From JABMNT01 sp048262655 (GTDB taxonomy: Bacteria > Pseudomonadota > Alphaproteobacteria > Rhodospirillales > Casp-alpha2): a stretch of 64,000 nucleotides of DNA. The position numbers were made by a program, and so were the translations under genes. The notes below the pieces were generated by a model, which was not told where the DNA came from, ran no database searches, and was given only the letters and a program-made list of their open reading frames with translations. Below are positions 44,478-54,470 of the stretch, piece after piece; position 1 is the first letter of the stretch, and each line of letters begins with the position of its first letter. The stretch lies in assembly GCA_048262655.1 (NCBI GenBank), contig JBLXEY010000005.1:186001-250000 (forward strand), given 5' to 3'.

Positions 44478-45962
44478 ATGTCAGAGCGCCCAAATCTCCT
44501 GTTTATTATGTCCGACCAGCATGCGCCCAGGGTTACGGGCTGCTATGGAGACAAAGTCGTCCGCACACCAACGTTTGATGCTTTGGCAGCGCGCGGCGTG
44601 ACCTTCGACAATGCGTATACGCCGTCACCGCTCTGCGTACCGGCGCGGATGTCGATGCTATCGGGCCGTTATCCATCGTCGCAAAATTGCTGGACCAACA
44701 GTGATCCTTTAAATAGCGATATACCGACAACGGCACATTGTTTGGGTGCGGGCGGGTATCGCCCAACCCTGATTGGTCGCCTGCATTCCATTGGGCCGGA
44801 TCAGATGCATGGTTATGCCGAACGAACGGTCGGGGATCATTCGACAAACTGGGTCGGAGGTGCTGCACATTCATTGGGGGAGTTGGCAGAAACGCAGGGG
44901 CCGTTCCGTGTAAGTCTTGAACGCTCCGGCGCAGGTCAAAGCTCATACGAGGTTCATGACCGCGACGTTACCGAGGATGCCTTAGTACAACTGGACCAAA
45001 TCGCGAAAGATCGGGCGAATGGGAACACGGAGCCCTTTAGCCTCAATATTGGCTATATGCTTCCGCATCAACCTTATGTCGGGAATAAAGAGCTGGTCGC
45101 CTACTATATGGATAAACTCAGCGACCCAGTCCACGGCAAACCAAGACCCGATCAGGATCACCCCTATATGCGATGGTGGCGGGAACGCACCGGTATCGAC
45201 GGCGACATTGATCCCCTGGAAATTCGCCGAGCCCGCGCCGCTTATTACGCGCTAACAGAAACCTTCGACACCATGGTAGGGCAAGTTCTCGCGAAGTTGG
45301 AAGAAAACGGCCTCGCGGAAAATACACTGATTGTTTATACGTCCGACCATGGAGACCAACTGGGCGAACGTGGCCTGTGGTGGAAACAGACCTTTTATGA
45401 CGACTCGTGCAAGGTCCCGATGATCCTTTCCTGGCCCGGTGTCTTTCCTGAAGGCGAACGCCGCTCCCAAATCGTTAACCTGATCGATCTGGCAGCAACC
45501 GTACTGGATGCCATGGATGTTCCGGCGTTACCCCATTGCGATGGTCGCAGCTTCCTTGAGGTTATTCGCAAGCCACAAGCTCCATGGCTGGACGAAACCT
45601 ATTCAGAATATTGCACCGACGGCATGGCTGCCTGGGCACAGGGGACACCCACCCAGCAGCGCATGATTCGGGCCGGCAAATGGAAACTCAACTATTACCA
45701 TGGCCACCCACCGCAACTGTTTGATCTGGAAACCGATCCGGGTGAAGTCCATGATCTCAGTTCTGATCCGACCAAAAAAGACATCCGGGATCATCTTCTT
45801 GGAAAAGTTCTGACAAATTGGGACCCAGAAGAAATTAAATCGACCATGGCAAAACGACGCGTGCAAAAAGAGCTGTTGGGGAAATGGAGCCATGTTATCA
45901 AGCCGGAAGACACCTATCGTTGGCAACTCAAGATGGAGGACAATTGGCTAGATAATGACTAG
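44478..45962 (+). CDS. Type I sulfatase (cytoplasmic)
   Basis: A 494-residue sulfatase. It starts directly with the first strand and metal Asp (PNLLFIMSDQH), with no signal peptide. The formylglycine site is Cys53 in SPLCVPARMSMLSGRYP, the canonical CxPxR. Further metal ligands lie in YTSDHGDQLGERGLWWKQ (about 288-305). It hydrolyses a sulfate ester inside the cell; sequence style is like choline sulfatase and related enzymes. It is followed by a 2-hydroxyacid dehydrogenase gene. Confidence 0.87.
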   Translation: MSERPNLLFIMSDQHAPRVTGCYGDKVVRTPTFDALAARGVTFDNAYTPSPLCVPARMSMLSGRYPSSQNCWTNSDPLNSDIPTTAHCLGAGGYRPTLIGRLHSIGPDQMHGYAERTVGDHSTNWVGGAAHSLGELAETQGPFRVSLERSGAGQSSYEVHDRDVTEDALVQLDQIAKDRANGNTEPFSLNIGYMLPHQPYVGNKELVAYYMDKLSDPVHGKPRPDQDHPYMRWWRERTGIDGDIDPLEIRRARAAYYALTETFDTMVGQVLAKLEENGLAENTLIVYTSDHGDQLGERGLWWKQTFYDDSCKVPMILSWPGVFPEGERRSQIVNLIDLAATVLDAMDVPALPHCDGRSFLEVIRKPQAPWLDETYSEYCTDGMAAWAQGTPTQQRMIRAGKWKLNYYHGHPPQLFDLETDPGEVHDLSSDPTKKDIRDHLLGKVLTNWDPEEIKSTMAKRRVQKELLGKWSHVIKPEDTYRWQLKMEDNWLDND

Positions 45963-46003
45963 GGATATTTGTAGGCTGGCGCGAAAACTTTAAGGAGCGA
46001 AAC

Positions 46004-46993
46004 ATGCCTGCCACCCTTGCCATGCACGATGCGTCTTACGCCCATATCTCAGACCGATTAAATGCCCTCAATCTAGACGTTGAAGTCATCACGTTTAATG
46101 GGGCAGGTATCTTTCAACGCAAAGACGGCACGGCGACAGCGGACGAGTTGGATATCGATTACGTCTGGATGAGTTCTCATCCGAAATTATCGGGTGATCA
46201 GGATGCGGTTTTCGAACACGTCTTGAACCTGAAGTCCGTCGGCGTTCTTCAAACCTTCAACGCAGGTCTCGACCATCCGTTCTATAAGAAAATATCCAAC
46301 AAAGGAACCCGGATCTGTAATAGTAGCGCCCAAGCTGTCGCCATTTCTGAATATGTAATGGCGCAAGTCTTAAGTGTCTTTCACCCCATTGATCAACAGC
46401 GCGCCCTGCAATCCAAAAACACCTGGGAGAAAACGCCGTTTCGCGAAATCTCAAAAACCAGTTGGTTGATCGTCGGCTATGGTCCGATCGGTCAGGAAAT
46501 CGCCAAACGCGTCAAACCGTTCGGCGCTTCTATTTCCGTCATACGGCGAACACCATCGGAGACAGAAAATGTGGATCGTGTTGGGACCACCGAAAATATG
46601 GCAGAATACGTCAGCGATGCAGATATCATCGTCCTCGCATGCCCGCTGAACGATCAAACACGGGGCTTTGCTGACGAAGCCTTTTTCGCGAGCATGAAAT
46701 CTGGCACCATTTTGGTGAATATTGCGCGTGGCGGATTAATTGATGATGCGGCAATGCTCAGCGCCATCGATAGCGGAAATTTGGCGACTGCCATTCTTGA
46801 TGTTTTTCATCGCGAGCCGCTGGAGCCTGAAAACCCCTTATGGACACACCCCGGCGTTCGCATGACATCACATACATCTTTTTTTGGCGAAGGAGTGCAA
46901 GGGCGTTGGGATCAGTTGTTTTTGGATAACATCAAACGCTTCGTTGATGGTGAGAGTTTGCATTACGAAGTCAACCCCGCCGACATCGCGTGA
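46004..46993 (+). CDS. D-isomer-specific 2-hydroxyacid dehydrogenase
   Basis: A 329-residue dehydrogenase. The NAD fold motif is LIVGYGPIGQEIAKR (about 155). The catalytic residues are Arg in VNIARGGLID, Glu in FHREPLEPENP and His in MTSHTSFFGEG. The sequence is of the GhrA-like group acting on glyoxylate or hydroxypyruvate-type acids. A strong AAGGAGCG ribosome site precedes ATG 46004. Probably co-transcribed with the sulfatase 41 bases upstream, so it may process the desulfated acid. Confidence 0.83.
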   Translation: MPATLAMHDASYAHISDRLNALNLDVEVITFNGAGIFQRKDGTATADELDIDYVWMSSHPKLSGDQDAVFEHVLNLKSVGVLQTFNAGLDHPFYKKISNKGTRICNSSAQAVAISEYVMAQVLSVFHPIDQQRALQSKNTWEKTPFREISKTSWLIVGYGPIGQEIAKRVKPFGASISVIRRTPSETENVDRVGTTENMAEYVSDADIIVLACPLNDQTRGFADEAFFASMKSGTILVNIARGGLIDDAAMLSAIDSGNLATAILDVFHREPLEPENPLWTHPGVRMTSHTSFFGEGVQGRWDQLFLDNIKRFVDGESLHYEVNPADIA

Positions 46994-47017
46994 TGCCTGC
47001 GGGATTCATCTGAATTC

Positions 47018-48688
47018 CTAGCGTCCCAATGACGGCAGGTTTAAACCAAATTCGTCTGCACAGGCAATTGCATCTTCGTAACCTGCATCTGCGTGCCGCA
47101 TGACGCCGGTTGCCGGATCATTCCAAAGCACTCGGCCAACCCGTGTTGCGGCACTTTCTGTTCCATCACAACAAATCACCATACCCGCGTGTTGGGAAAA
47201 ACCCATGCCAACGCCGCCCCCATGATGTAGACTGACCCAGGTTGCACCGGAAGCACAATTCAAAAGTGCGTTTAAAAGCGGCCAGTCGGAAACGGCATCG
47301 GATCCATCCTTCATCGCTTCCGTTTCCCGATTGGGGCTGGCAACAGAACCACTATCGAGATGATCACGACCAATCACCACAGGGGCTTTCAATTCCCCAT
47401 TGGCGACCATTTCATTAAAAGCCAGCCCCAGCTTGTGACGTTGGCCCAGGCCCACCCAACAGATGCGTGCAGGCAACCCTTGAAAGGCAATACGCTCGCC
47501 CGCCATATCCAGCCAATTATGCAGATGTGGATCATCGGGGATCAGCTCTTTAACTTTTTGATCGGTTTTATAGATATCCTCCGGGTCCCCAGACAATGCA
47601 GCCCATCGAAATGGCCCAATACCCCGACAAAAAAGCGGTCGGATATAAGCCGGAACAAAGCCCGGAAAATCAAAAGCGTTTTCCAGCCCTTCATCGAATG
47701 CGACCTGACGAATGTTATTGCCGTAATCAAGCGTTGGGACACCATCGTGCCAAAAGTCGAGCATGGCCTGAACATGAATTTTCATGGATGCCTTTGCAGC
47801 AACTTCGACCGCTTTTGGATCACTTTCCCGTTTAGCGCGCCAATCCGCCAGGCTCCATCCCTGCGGTAAATATCCGTTTACCGGGTCATGGGCCGATGTT
47901 TGATCCGTCACCATGTCTGGCTTGATCCCGCGCTTGACCATTTCTGGAAACACATCGGCCGCATTGCCCAGCAAGCCAACAGATACGGCACGCCCTTCCA
48001 CATGGGCTTTCTCAACAATTTCCAGCGCCTGTTCAATGGTTTCTGCGCGTTCATCCAGGTATTTTGTTCGGAGCCGGAAATCAATACTGTCCGGATTGCA
48101 TTCGACAGCTATCATCGATGCGCCAGCCATCGTTGCTGCCAAAGGCTGGGCACCGCCCATACCACCAAGACCACCGGTTAAAATCCATTTACCTGCCAGA
48201 TCGCCGCCGTAGTGCTGACGCCCTGCTTCAACAAATGTCTCGTAAGTGCCTTGAACGATACCTTGGCTGCCAATATAGATCCATGAGCCGGCTGTCATCT
48301 GGCCGTACATCATTAGACCTTTTTTATCGAGTTCGTTAAAGTGATCCCAATTTGCCCAATGGGGTACGATGTTGGAGTTGGCGATCAAGACACGCGGTGC
48401 GTCGCTGTGGGTTTTAAAGACGCCAACAGGTTTTCCGGACTGGACGAGGAGTGTTTCATCTTCTTCCAAATTCATCAAACTATCCGAGATCATATCGAAG
48501 TCTTGCCATGTTCGTGCCGCCCTGCCGATACCGCCATAAACGACAAGTTCATGGGGGTTTTCGGCAACTTCCGGGTCCAGGTTATTCATCAGCATCCGAA
48601 GCGGCGCTTCTGTCATCCAGGACTTGGCATTGAGATCAGTGCCACGCGGAGCGCGGACTTCGCGGGAATTATGGCGCGGATCGGTCAT
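47018..48688 (-). CDS. hutU: Urocanate hydratase
   Basis: A 556-residue enzyme that hydrates urocanate to imidazolone propionate using tightly bound NAD. Family markers are abundant: HELVVYGGIGRAARTW near the start, WILTGGLGGMGGAQPLAATMAGAS (about 167-190, NAD region), TDQTSAHDPVNGYLPQGW and SGATWVSLHHGGGVGMGFSQHAG near the C-terminus. Last gene of hutIHGU, separated from hutG by 30 bases. Confidence 0.95.
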   Translation of the reverse strand: MTDPRHNSREVRAPRGTDLNAKSWMTEAPLRMLMNNLDPEVAENPHELVVYGGIGRAARTWQDFDMISDSLMNLEEDETLLVQSGKPVGVFKTHSDAPRVLIANSNIVPHWANWDHFNELDKKGLMMYGQMTAGSWIYIGSQGIVQGTYETFVEAGRQHYGGDLAGKWILTGGLGGMGGAQPLAATMAGASMIAVECNPDSIDFRLRTKYLDERAETIEQALEIVEKAHVEGRAVSVGLLGNAADVFPEMVKRGIKPDMVTDQTSAHDPVNGYLPQGWSLADWRAKRESDPKAVEVAAKASMKIHVQAMLDFWHDGVPTLDYGNNIRQVAFDEGLENAFDFPGFVPAYIRPLFCRGIGPFRWAALSGDPEDIYKTDQKVKELIPDDPHLHNWLDMAGERIAFQGLPARICWVGLGQRHKLGLAFNEMVANGELKAPVVIGRDHLDSGSVASPNRETEAMKDGSDAVSDWPLLNALLNCASGATWVSLHHGGGVGMGFSQHAGMVICCDGTESAATRVGRVLWNDPATGVMRHADAGYEDAIACADEFGLNLPSLGR

Positions 48689-48718
48689 GGGAATATCTCC
48701 GTTCTAATTGGGGTCGTA

Positions 48719-49519
48719 TCAGCTCAGTTTACCGTTCAAGGCTAAGGCTTCGATGTTCGTCAACAGGGTTTTCAGATAGGGCCGGACTGCATTTGCCAAA
48801 TCGGGCCGATACCCCCACGGCGGGGCCTCATCCATATAAGCACGCTGACCCAGTTCCATCTGAATAACGTGCACGCCTTGATCGGGTTGCCCGTAATGGC
48901 GGGTTGTCCACCCCCCCTTAAAGCGACCATTAAGGGCATAGCTATATCCATCCGCTTGTTTGCAGACATCGACCACTGCGGCCTCGATTTGCGGATCACA
49001 CGTCGCACCTTCGTTCGTTCCGATATTAAAAACCGGTAACTCTCCTTCAAACAAATAGGGGATATGAGACCGAATGGAGTGGCAATCATAAAGGATGGTA
49101 ACGCCGTGTATGGCTTTTACACGAGCGATTTGTGCGGCAAGCGCTTGATGATAGGGGGTGTGAAAATTTTTGATACGCTCGGTGATCTCATCATCGTCAG
49201 GCTCTTGCCCCGGCAGATAGATCGGTTTTCCATCGAAGGTGCAGGGAGAACATACCCCCGTTGTGTTTTGCCCGGGATAAAGGCTTTCATCCGTAGAAGC
49301 CCGGTTGGCATCCGCGACATAGCGTGAGAACGTCGCTTTGACGATGGTTGGGTCACTAAGCAAGCCGTCATAAAGCTGATCCACCCACCAGTCGGTATCA
49401 TCAATACGTCGACCCAATTCATTAAGCCGCATCTTAATATCCTCTGGCAGGTACTGACCAACATGTGGCATCGCCAGAATGACTGGACTGGTTCCTTCTT
49501 TAACGTCAACCGGGTTCAT
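48719..49519 (-). CDS. hutG: N-formylglutamate deformylase
   Basis: A 266-residue N-formylglutamate amidohydrolase that releases formate and glutamate in the last step of the HutF branch. Visible features are MPHVGQYLP (metal His), DTDWWVDQLYDGL, ADANRA, LYDCHSIRSHIPYLFEGELPVFNIG and QMELGQRAYMDE. It belongs to the metal-dependent hydrolase family paired with HutF, not the arginase-like formiminoglutamase. It overlaps the hutH end by 4 bases. Confidence 0.92.
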   Translation of the reverse strand: MNPVDVKEGTSPVILAMPHVGQYLPEDIKMRLNELGRRIDDTDWWVDQLYDGLLSDPTIVKATFSRYVADANRASTDESLYPGQNTTGVCSPCTFDGKPIYLPGQEPDDDEITERIKNFHTPYHQALAAQIARVKAIHGVTILYDCHSIRSHIPYLFEGELPVFNIGTNEGATCDPQIEAAVVDVCKQADGYSYALNGRFKGGWTTRHYGQPDQGVHVIQMELGQRAYMDEAPPWGYRPDLANAVRPYLKTLLTNIEALALNGKLS

Positions 49520-51066
49520 ATGCGAAACTCCATTGCGGGTAAAATATCTACGTCAATTGTCTCCAGGATCGCATTGGAGCGAACCAGTTCATTACTGCGC
49601 TCAATATCAGGAGCGAGATAACGGTCATCACCCAACGTCAGGACATCTTCGCGGAAACGGGTAATCACTCTCGCCAACTGCGGGCTTGTTTTTAAAGGCC
49701 CACGGCATTCTATCCCTTGCGCTGCAGTCATCATCTCAATAGCGACAATCCGCCCCAGATTATCTGTCATGTCCAACAAACGTCGTGCTGCATGACAGGC
49801 CATGGAAACATGATCTTCCTGATTGGCGCTGGTGGGGGTTGAATCGACGGAACAGGGCGCCGCTTTCTGTTTGTTTTCGCTCATTAACGCCGCTGATGTG
49901 ACCTCTGCGATCATGAGCCCTGAATTAAGTCCCGGATTTGGCGACAAAAACGCGGGCAGCCCAAAATTAAGCGCCGGGTCCACCATCAAAGCAATACGGC
50001 GCTGGCAGATCGAACCGATTTCAGCAATGGCCAATGCAATTTGGTCTGCGGCCAGTGCGACCGGCTCGGCATGAAAGTTTCCTCCGGAAACAATGGTACC
50101 ATCTTCAATGAAGACCAACGGATTATCCGTCACTGCGTTGGCTTCAATCTCCAGTGTGCGCCCCGCCTGACGTAAAACATCCAGGCAGGCACCCATCACT
50201 TGTGGCTGACAGCGGATGCAATAAGGGTCCTGCACGCGCTCATCTCCGAGCCGATGTGATTCCCTAATTTCCGACCCCTCCATCAATGCCCGCAACGTAT
50301 GGCCTGCATCGATCTGCCCTATATGTCCACGCAATGTATGAATTTCAGACCGAAAGGGCGCAGCCGAGGCCATGATTGCATCCGTTGATAGAGCCCCTGA
50401 TACCAGCGCCGTCATGGCCACACGCCAGGCTTCAAAGAATGCTGCCAAGGCGAGGGCAGTAGAAACTTGCGTTCCGTTGATCAATCCGATGCCTTCTTTC
50501 GCTTCGAGAACAATTGGTTTGAGCCCTGCTGCCTTCAGCGCATCGGCGCTCGCCATGCGTTCCCCACGGTAAGTTGCTTCCCCTTCACCAATGAGCATGG
50601 CGGCGAAATGTGCCAACGGAGCCAAATCCCCCGACGCACCAACGGAACCTTGGCCCGGGACCACAGGCAAAACATGAGCCGCCAAGCAGTTCTGGATATG
50701 CTCGATAAGCTGCCAGCGTACACCCGTCGCCCCCTGCCCCAGCGACATCACTTTCAGAACCATCGCCAAGCGCACAATGTCTTCAGAAAGCGGCTCACCA
50801 ACGCCACAACAATGGGACAGGATTAAATTGCGTTGTAAGTGTTGCACGTCAGCGGGGGCAATCCGGGTATTCGCGAGTTTGCCAAAACCTGTATTGATTC
50901 CATAAACCGCTTCATCGCCTCTTGCCGCCTTCAGGACGATGGCTTGTGCGGCATCGACTTTGCTCTTGCATGCATCCTTCAGTCGGACTGGTTTGGCGTT
51001 CCAGTAAATAGTGGCGAGATCCGCAAGTGAAACCTCCCCCGGCATAACGGTCTGCTGGTCAGGCAT
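49516..51066 (-). CDS. hutH: Histidine ammonia-lyase
   Basis: A 516-residue enzyme making urocanate and ammonia from histidine. The self-forming MIO cofactor tripeptide Ala-Ser-Gly is at residues 144-146 in GSVGASGDLAPLAH. Other markers are YGINTGFGKLANT (about 55-67), QDPYCIRCQPQVMGA and EDHVSMACHAARR. It overlaps hutI by 8 bases, showing tight coupling inside hutIHGU. Confidence 0.95.
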   Translation of the reverse strand: MPDQQTVMPGEVSLADLATIYWNAKPVRLKDACKSKVDAAQAIVLKAARGDEAVYGINTGFGKLANTRIAPADVQHLQRNLILSHCCGVGEPLSEDIVRLAMVLKVMSLGQGATGVRWQLIEHIQNCLAAHVLPVVPGQGSVGASGDLAPLAHFAAMLIGEGEATYRGERMASADALKAAGLKPIVLEAKEGIGLINGTQVSTALALAAFFEAWRVAMTALVSGALSTDAIMASAAPFRSEIHTLRGHIGQIDAGHTLRALMEGSEIRESHRLGDERVQDPYCIRCQPQVMGACLDVLRQAGRTLEIEANAVTDNPLVFIEDGTIVSGGNFHAEPVALAADQIALAIAEIGSICQRRIALMVDPALNFGLPAFLSPNPGLNSGLMIAEVTSAALMSENKQKAAPCSVDSTPTSANQEDHVSMACHAARRLLDMTDNLGRIVAIEMMTAAQGIECRGPLKTSPQLARVITRFREDVLTLGDDRYLAPDIERSNELVRSNAILETIDVDILPAMEFRI

Positions 51067-52270
51067 TTCGTCCCCCTACGATACGTTGTGATAATGGATT
51101 AAATCCGATGGCGTAACTCAATTCGGCAGGATGCTCGATATCCCAAATCGCCAAATCACAAGCTTTTCCAATTTCAAGTGACCCCACACTGTCAGACCTC
51201 TGCACCGCTTTTGCAGCATTTAAAGTAACCCCCGTTAAGGCCTCAAGGGGTGTCATCCGAAATAGGGTGCAGGCCATATTCATCGCTAACAACAGAGACG
51301 TCAGGGGCGATGATCCGGGATTACAATCGGTTGCCACCGCCATGGCGACATTATGTTTGCGCATCAGATCAATGGGCGGAACATGAGTATCGCGCAAGAA
51401 ATAGAAGGCACCTGGCAACATAACAGCAACTGTTCCGGCTTTTGACATGGCGGCAATGCCTGCTTCGTCAACGAATTCGAGATGGTCGGCGGACAGTCCA
51501 CCAAACTCCGCCACAAGAGCAGCTCCGTTGAGGTTGCTCAACTGCTCCGCATGAAGTTTTACCGGCAGGCCGCAAGATTTTGCAGCCTCGAAAACCCGTT
51601 GAGTCTGATCGCGGGAAAATCCAATACCTTCACAGAAAACATCGACCGCATCCGCCAACCCAGTCTTCGCAATGGCGGGTAATTGCTCATTACAAACCTG
51701 ATCAATGTAGGCATCCTTATCGCCCATTGCCTCAACCGGCAATGCATGTGCTCCCAGAAACGTCGTGACGATTGATACAGCACGCATATCACCGAGCGCA
51801 CGAGCGGCTTCCAGCATTTTAACTTCAGTAGCGGTATCGAGCCCGTAACCCGACTTTATTTCCACCGTCGTCACGCCCTCCGATAAAATCGCGTCAAGGC
51901 GGCGGATGGATTGGGACAACAGATCATCCTGGCTGGCGGCCCGGGTTGCAGCCACAGTCGACAGAATTCCTCCACCGGCTTTTGAAATTTCTTCATAGGA
52001 CGCGCCGTTCAGGCGCTGCTCGAATTCCTGAGCCCGGTTTCCAGCATAGACCAAATGCGTGTGACAATCGATCAAGCCTGGCGTCACCCACCGACCTTCT
52101 AAATCAATAACCTCTTCTGCGTGTAACGGAGGGAGATCCGAGGCCGGGCCAATCCAGACAATTTTTTGATCGTTCATTGCCAGCACAGCGTCTTCGATAA
52201 TTCCATAGCCAGCGCCTGCAAGCGTCGCCATATTTCCGTTGCGCCAAACCTTTTCGACTTTTTGCATCAT
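51059..52270 (-). CDS. hutI: Imidazolonepropionase
   Basis: A 403-residue amidohydrolase-superfamily enzyme that opens imidazolone propionate to formiminoglutamate. The metal motif HxH is in LIDCHTHLVYAGNR (about 63-76), EIKSGYGLDTATE is near 137, and ATDCNPGSSPLTSLLLAMNMAC near 313 supplies the final Asp. It is the first gene of the leftward hut arm, starting 22 bases from the nearer HutC operator. Confidence 0.95.
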   Translation of the reverse strand: MMQKVEKVWRNGNMATLAGAGYGIIEDAVLAMNDQKIVWIGPASDLPPLHAEEVIDLEGRWVTPGLIDCHTHLVYAGNRAQEFEQRLNGASYEEISKAGGGILSTVAATRAASQDDLLSQSIRRLDAILSEGVTTVEIKSGYGLDTATEVKMLEAARALGDMRAVSIVTTFLGAHALPVEAMGDKDAYIDQVCNEQLPAIAKTGLADAVDVFCEGIGFSRDQTQRVFEAAKSCGLPVKLHAEQLSNLNGAALVAEFGGLSADHLEFVDEAGIAAMSKAGTVAVMLPGAFYFLRDTHVPPIDLMRKHNVAMAVATDCNPGSSPLTSLLLAMNMACTLFRMTPLEALTGVTLNAAKAVQRSDSVGSLEIGKACDLAIWDIEHPAELSYAIGFNPLSQRIVGGRNA

Positions 52271-52291
52271 CCAAACCTATCTTAATGACAT

Positions 52292-52307
52292 AATTGTATA
52301 TACAATT
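52292..52307. promoter_or_regulatory. HutC operator 1
   Basis: AATTGTATATACAATT is a perfect 16-bp palindrome 22 bases upstream of the hutI start. It matches the TGTATATACA-type core bound by HutC repressors, and its twin lies 37 bp away. Confidence 0.8.
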
Positions 52308-52329
52308 GAACTGGACAGGGCGCAAGATA

Positions 52330-52343
52330 ATTGTATATACAAT
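52330..52343. promoter_or_regulatory. HutC operator 2
   Basis: ATTGTATATACAAT is a perfect 14-bp palindrome sharing 15 of 16 positions with operator 1 over the wider site. It ends 22 bases before the hutF start and only about 9 before its ribosome site, so a bound repressor should block hutFC transcription directly. Confidence 0.8.
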
Positions 52344-52365
52344 ATGAGCAAACAGGAGAAATACT

Positions 52366-53724
52366 TTGAACCGTCTGTTTTTTGATCATGCCCTATTGCA
52401 GGACGGCTGGGCCGACAATGTTTTGATTGATGTGGATGACGCTGGTACCATCAGCGCAATCGAAACCGACAACGCCGGTGGCATGTCAGATCACAGGGCA
52501 GCCATCGCTCTGCCTGGCCTTCCCAACTTACATTCCCATGCTTTCCAGCGCGCCATGGCGGGGCGTGCAGAAATTAAAGGCGATGGCAATGACAGCTTCT
52601 GGACCTGGCGACAGGTTATGTACCAGTTTCTTGAACGAATCACTCCCGATGATCTGTTTGCAATTGCGTCCATGGCCTATTGCGAGATGCTGGAGTCGGG
52701 TTTTACGTCAGTGTGCGAATTTCACTATTTGCATCATGGGCCCGATGGTCTTCCCTATGATGATATCGGAGAAATGTCTCAGGCAATTGCCGAAGCGGCA
52801 AAGCTAACGGGCATCGGGATAACGTTCCTACCTGTTTTTTATGCCCACAGCCAATTTGGCGGGGCCACCCCAGGTGAGGGTCAGCGGCGGTTCGTAAACA
52901 ACCTGGATCAGTTTGGCAAACTGGTTGATCGGATCGCTGCCATCGCCAAGACCGTTCCGAACGCACAAGTCGGAATTGCGCCCCACTCCCTGAGGGCCGT
53001 GACATCAGAAAGCCTTAATCACATCGCAACCTTGAGGCCCGAAGCACCCCTGCACATCCACATCGCGGAACAAACCAAAGAAGTTGATGATTGCATAAGT
53101 TGGTCGGGGCAACGGCCGGTTGAGTGGTTGCTTTCCCATGCAGACGTTGATCAACGCTGGTGCCTGGTCCATGCGACCCACCTGAACGAATATGAAAGGA
53201 CACAAATTGCTGCTTCCGGTGCGGTGGCCGGCCTCTGTCCGATTACCGAAGCGAATTTGGGCGATGGTATTTTCGACGGAGTAAACTTTTTAGCTGATGG
53301 CGGCATTTTTGGCCTCGGCTCTGATAGCAACGTCTTAATCAGCGCCGCAGAAGAACTTCGCGTCCTTGAATACTCCCAACGCCTCCGTGATCGTGCCCGC
53401 AACCTGATGAGCCATCCTCATCATTCCACGGGCCACTATCTTTATGAGCAAGCCCTGCAGGGAGGCGCACAGGCATCCGGCCGGCAAACCGGACAGCTGG
53501 CGGTTGGCAGCCGGGGAGATATCACTTCACTTGATATCAACCACCCGGCCTTCGCGGGCGCCACCAGAGACAGTTTTCTTGATTGCTGGATCTTTGCCGC
53601 CAATGGCCCGGCGATATCGGAGATTTGGGTCGGGGGCGAGCCCGTCGTTGCGGGAGGTGCTCACATCCACAGACACGGAATTCGGGACCGCTACACAAAA
53701 ACCATTCGGCGGCTGTTGGCATGA
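52366..53724 (+). CDS. hutF: Formimidoylglutamate deiminase
   Basis: A 452-residue amidohydrolase-superfamily enzyme converting formiminoglutamate to formylglutamate and ammonia. It shows the metal motif NLHSHAFQRAMAGRAE (about 54-69), HSLRAVT near 206, IHIAEQTKEVDDC (about 232-244) and GLGSDSNVLISAAEELR near 315. The start codon is TTG 52366, supported by AGGAGA at 52354-52359 and the match to family N-termini; an ATG at 52344 is in another frame and stops after 13 codons. It diverges from hutI and is followed by hutC with an ATGA overlap. Confidence 0.93.
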   Translation: MNRLFFDHALLQDGWADNVLIDVDDAGTISAIETDNAGGMSDHRAAIALPGLPNLHSHAFQRAMAGRAEIKGDGNDSFWTWRQVMYQFLERITPDDLFAIASMAYCEMLESGFTSVCEFHYLHHGPDGLPYDDIGEMSQAIAEAAKLTGIGITFLPVFYAHSQFGGATPGEGQRRFVNNLDQFGKLVDRIAAIAKTVPNAQVGIAPHSLRAVTSESLNHIATLRPEAPLHIHIAEQTKEVDDCISWSGQRPVEWLLSHADVDQRWCLVHATHLNEYERTQIAASGAVAGLCPITEANLGDGIFDGVNFLADGGIFGLGSDSNVLISAAEELRVLEYSQRLRDRARNLMSHPHHSTGHYLYEQALQGGAQASGRQTGQLAVGSRGDITSLDINHPAFAGATRDSFLDCWIFAANGPAISEIWVGGEPVVAGGAHIHRHGIRDRYTKTIRRLLA

Positions 53725-54464
53725 CCCGATCTACGCCCGTTTCCTATCACCTTGACGGTGATGGGCCCCTTTACAGACAAATCAACCGCGCCATCGCGCA
53801 ACCGATCCTGAGCGGTCAAGCGGTACCAGGAACACGATTACCCTCCGAGCATGAGTTCATGGAACTGTTTAACGCATCGCGGATGACGGTCAACAAGGCC
53901 CTGCAAATGCTGGCAGATGATGGTCTGGTTAACCGCCGACGCCGAAGCGGCACCTTTGTTGCCCCTCAAGTTACCGAACATTCAGTCCTTGAGCTTCGCG
54001 ATATTGTCGATGAGGTAGAAGCAAAGGGAGATCGGTACGGCTACCAATTGTTGGCACGAAACCTCGAAAACAGCGATACGCTGCTATCGAGCAAACTTGG
54101 CGTTCAGGAATATACGGAAGTTCTATATTTGAGCTGTCTTCACTTGAGCAATGATCTACCGCTATTGATTGAAGACCGTTACATTAACGCCAGCGCCGTT
54201 CCCGGCTGCCTTGACCAGAGCTTCTCTGAAACGCCGCCCGGCCACTGGCTGCTCGAAAACATCCCCTGGTCCCGGGCCGAACATGTCGTGACCGCGCTAA
54301 ATGCCAACGCGCGGATCGCTAAAATTCTCAAAATCCAAAAGCAAACCGCTTGCCTCTCCATAGAGCGCACGACCTGGCAAGATGGTATTGGCCTGACGTA
54401 TGTGACACTTACCTATCCCGGTGACAAACACCGCTTGGTTGGTAATTTCACGCCCGGACAGTAG
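53721..54464 (+). CDS. hutC: Histidine utilisation repressor HutC (GntR/UTRA family)
   Basis: A 247-residue repressor. The N-terminal winged helix shows GPLYRQINRAIAQPILSG and RLPSEHEFMELFNASRMTVNKALQMLADDGLV. The C-terminal UTRA domain (from about residue 95) binds urocanate, the known inducer in this family. The ATG at 53721 overlaps the hutF stop. It presumably binds the two palindromes at 52292-52343, so it controls both hut arms and itself. It converges on a sulfatase gene with only 6 bases between. Confidence 0.92.
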   Translation: MTRSTPVSYHLDGDGPLYRQINRAIAQPILSGQAVPGTRLPSEHEFMELFNASRMTVNKALQMLADDGLVNRRRRSGTFVAPQVTEHSVLELRDIVDEVEAKGDRYGYQLLARNLENSDTLLSSKLGVQEYTEVLYLSCLHLSNDLPLLIEDRYINASAVPGCLDQSFSETPPGHWLLENIPWSRAEHVVTALNANARIAKILKIQKQTACLSIERTTWQDGIGLTYVTLTYPGDKHRLVGNFTPGQ

Positions 54465-54470
54465 AACGTT

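Noticed and set aside
52344..52385. ATG 52344 as start of hutF or as a leader peptide
   Set aside because: It is in a different frame from hutF and stops after 13 codons; no ribosome site precedes it, and the AGGAGA downstream fits TTG 52366.
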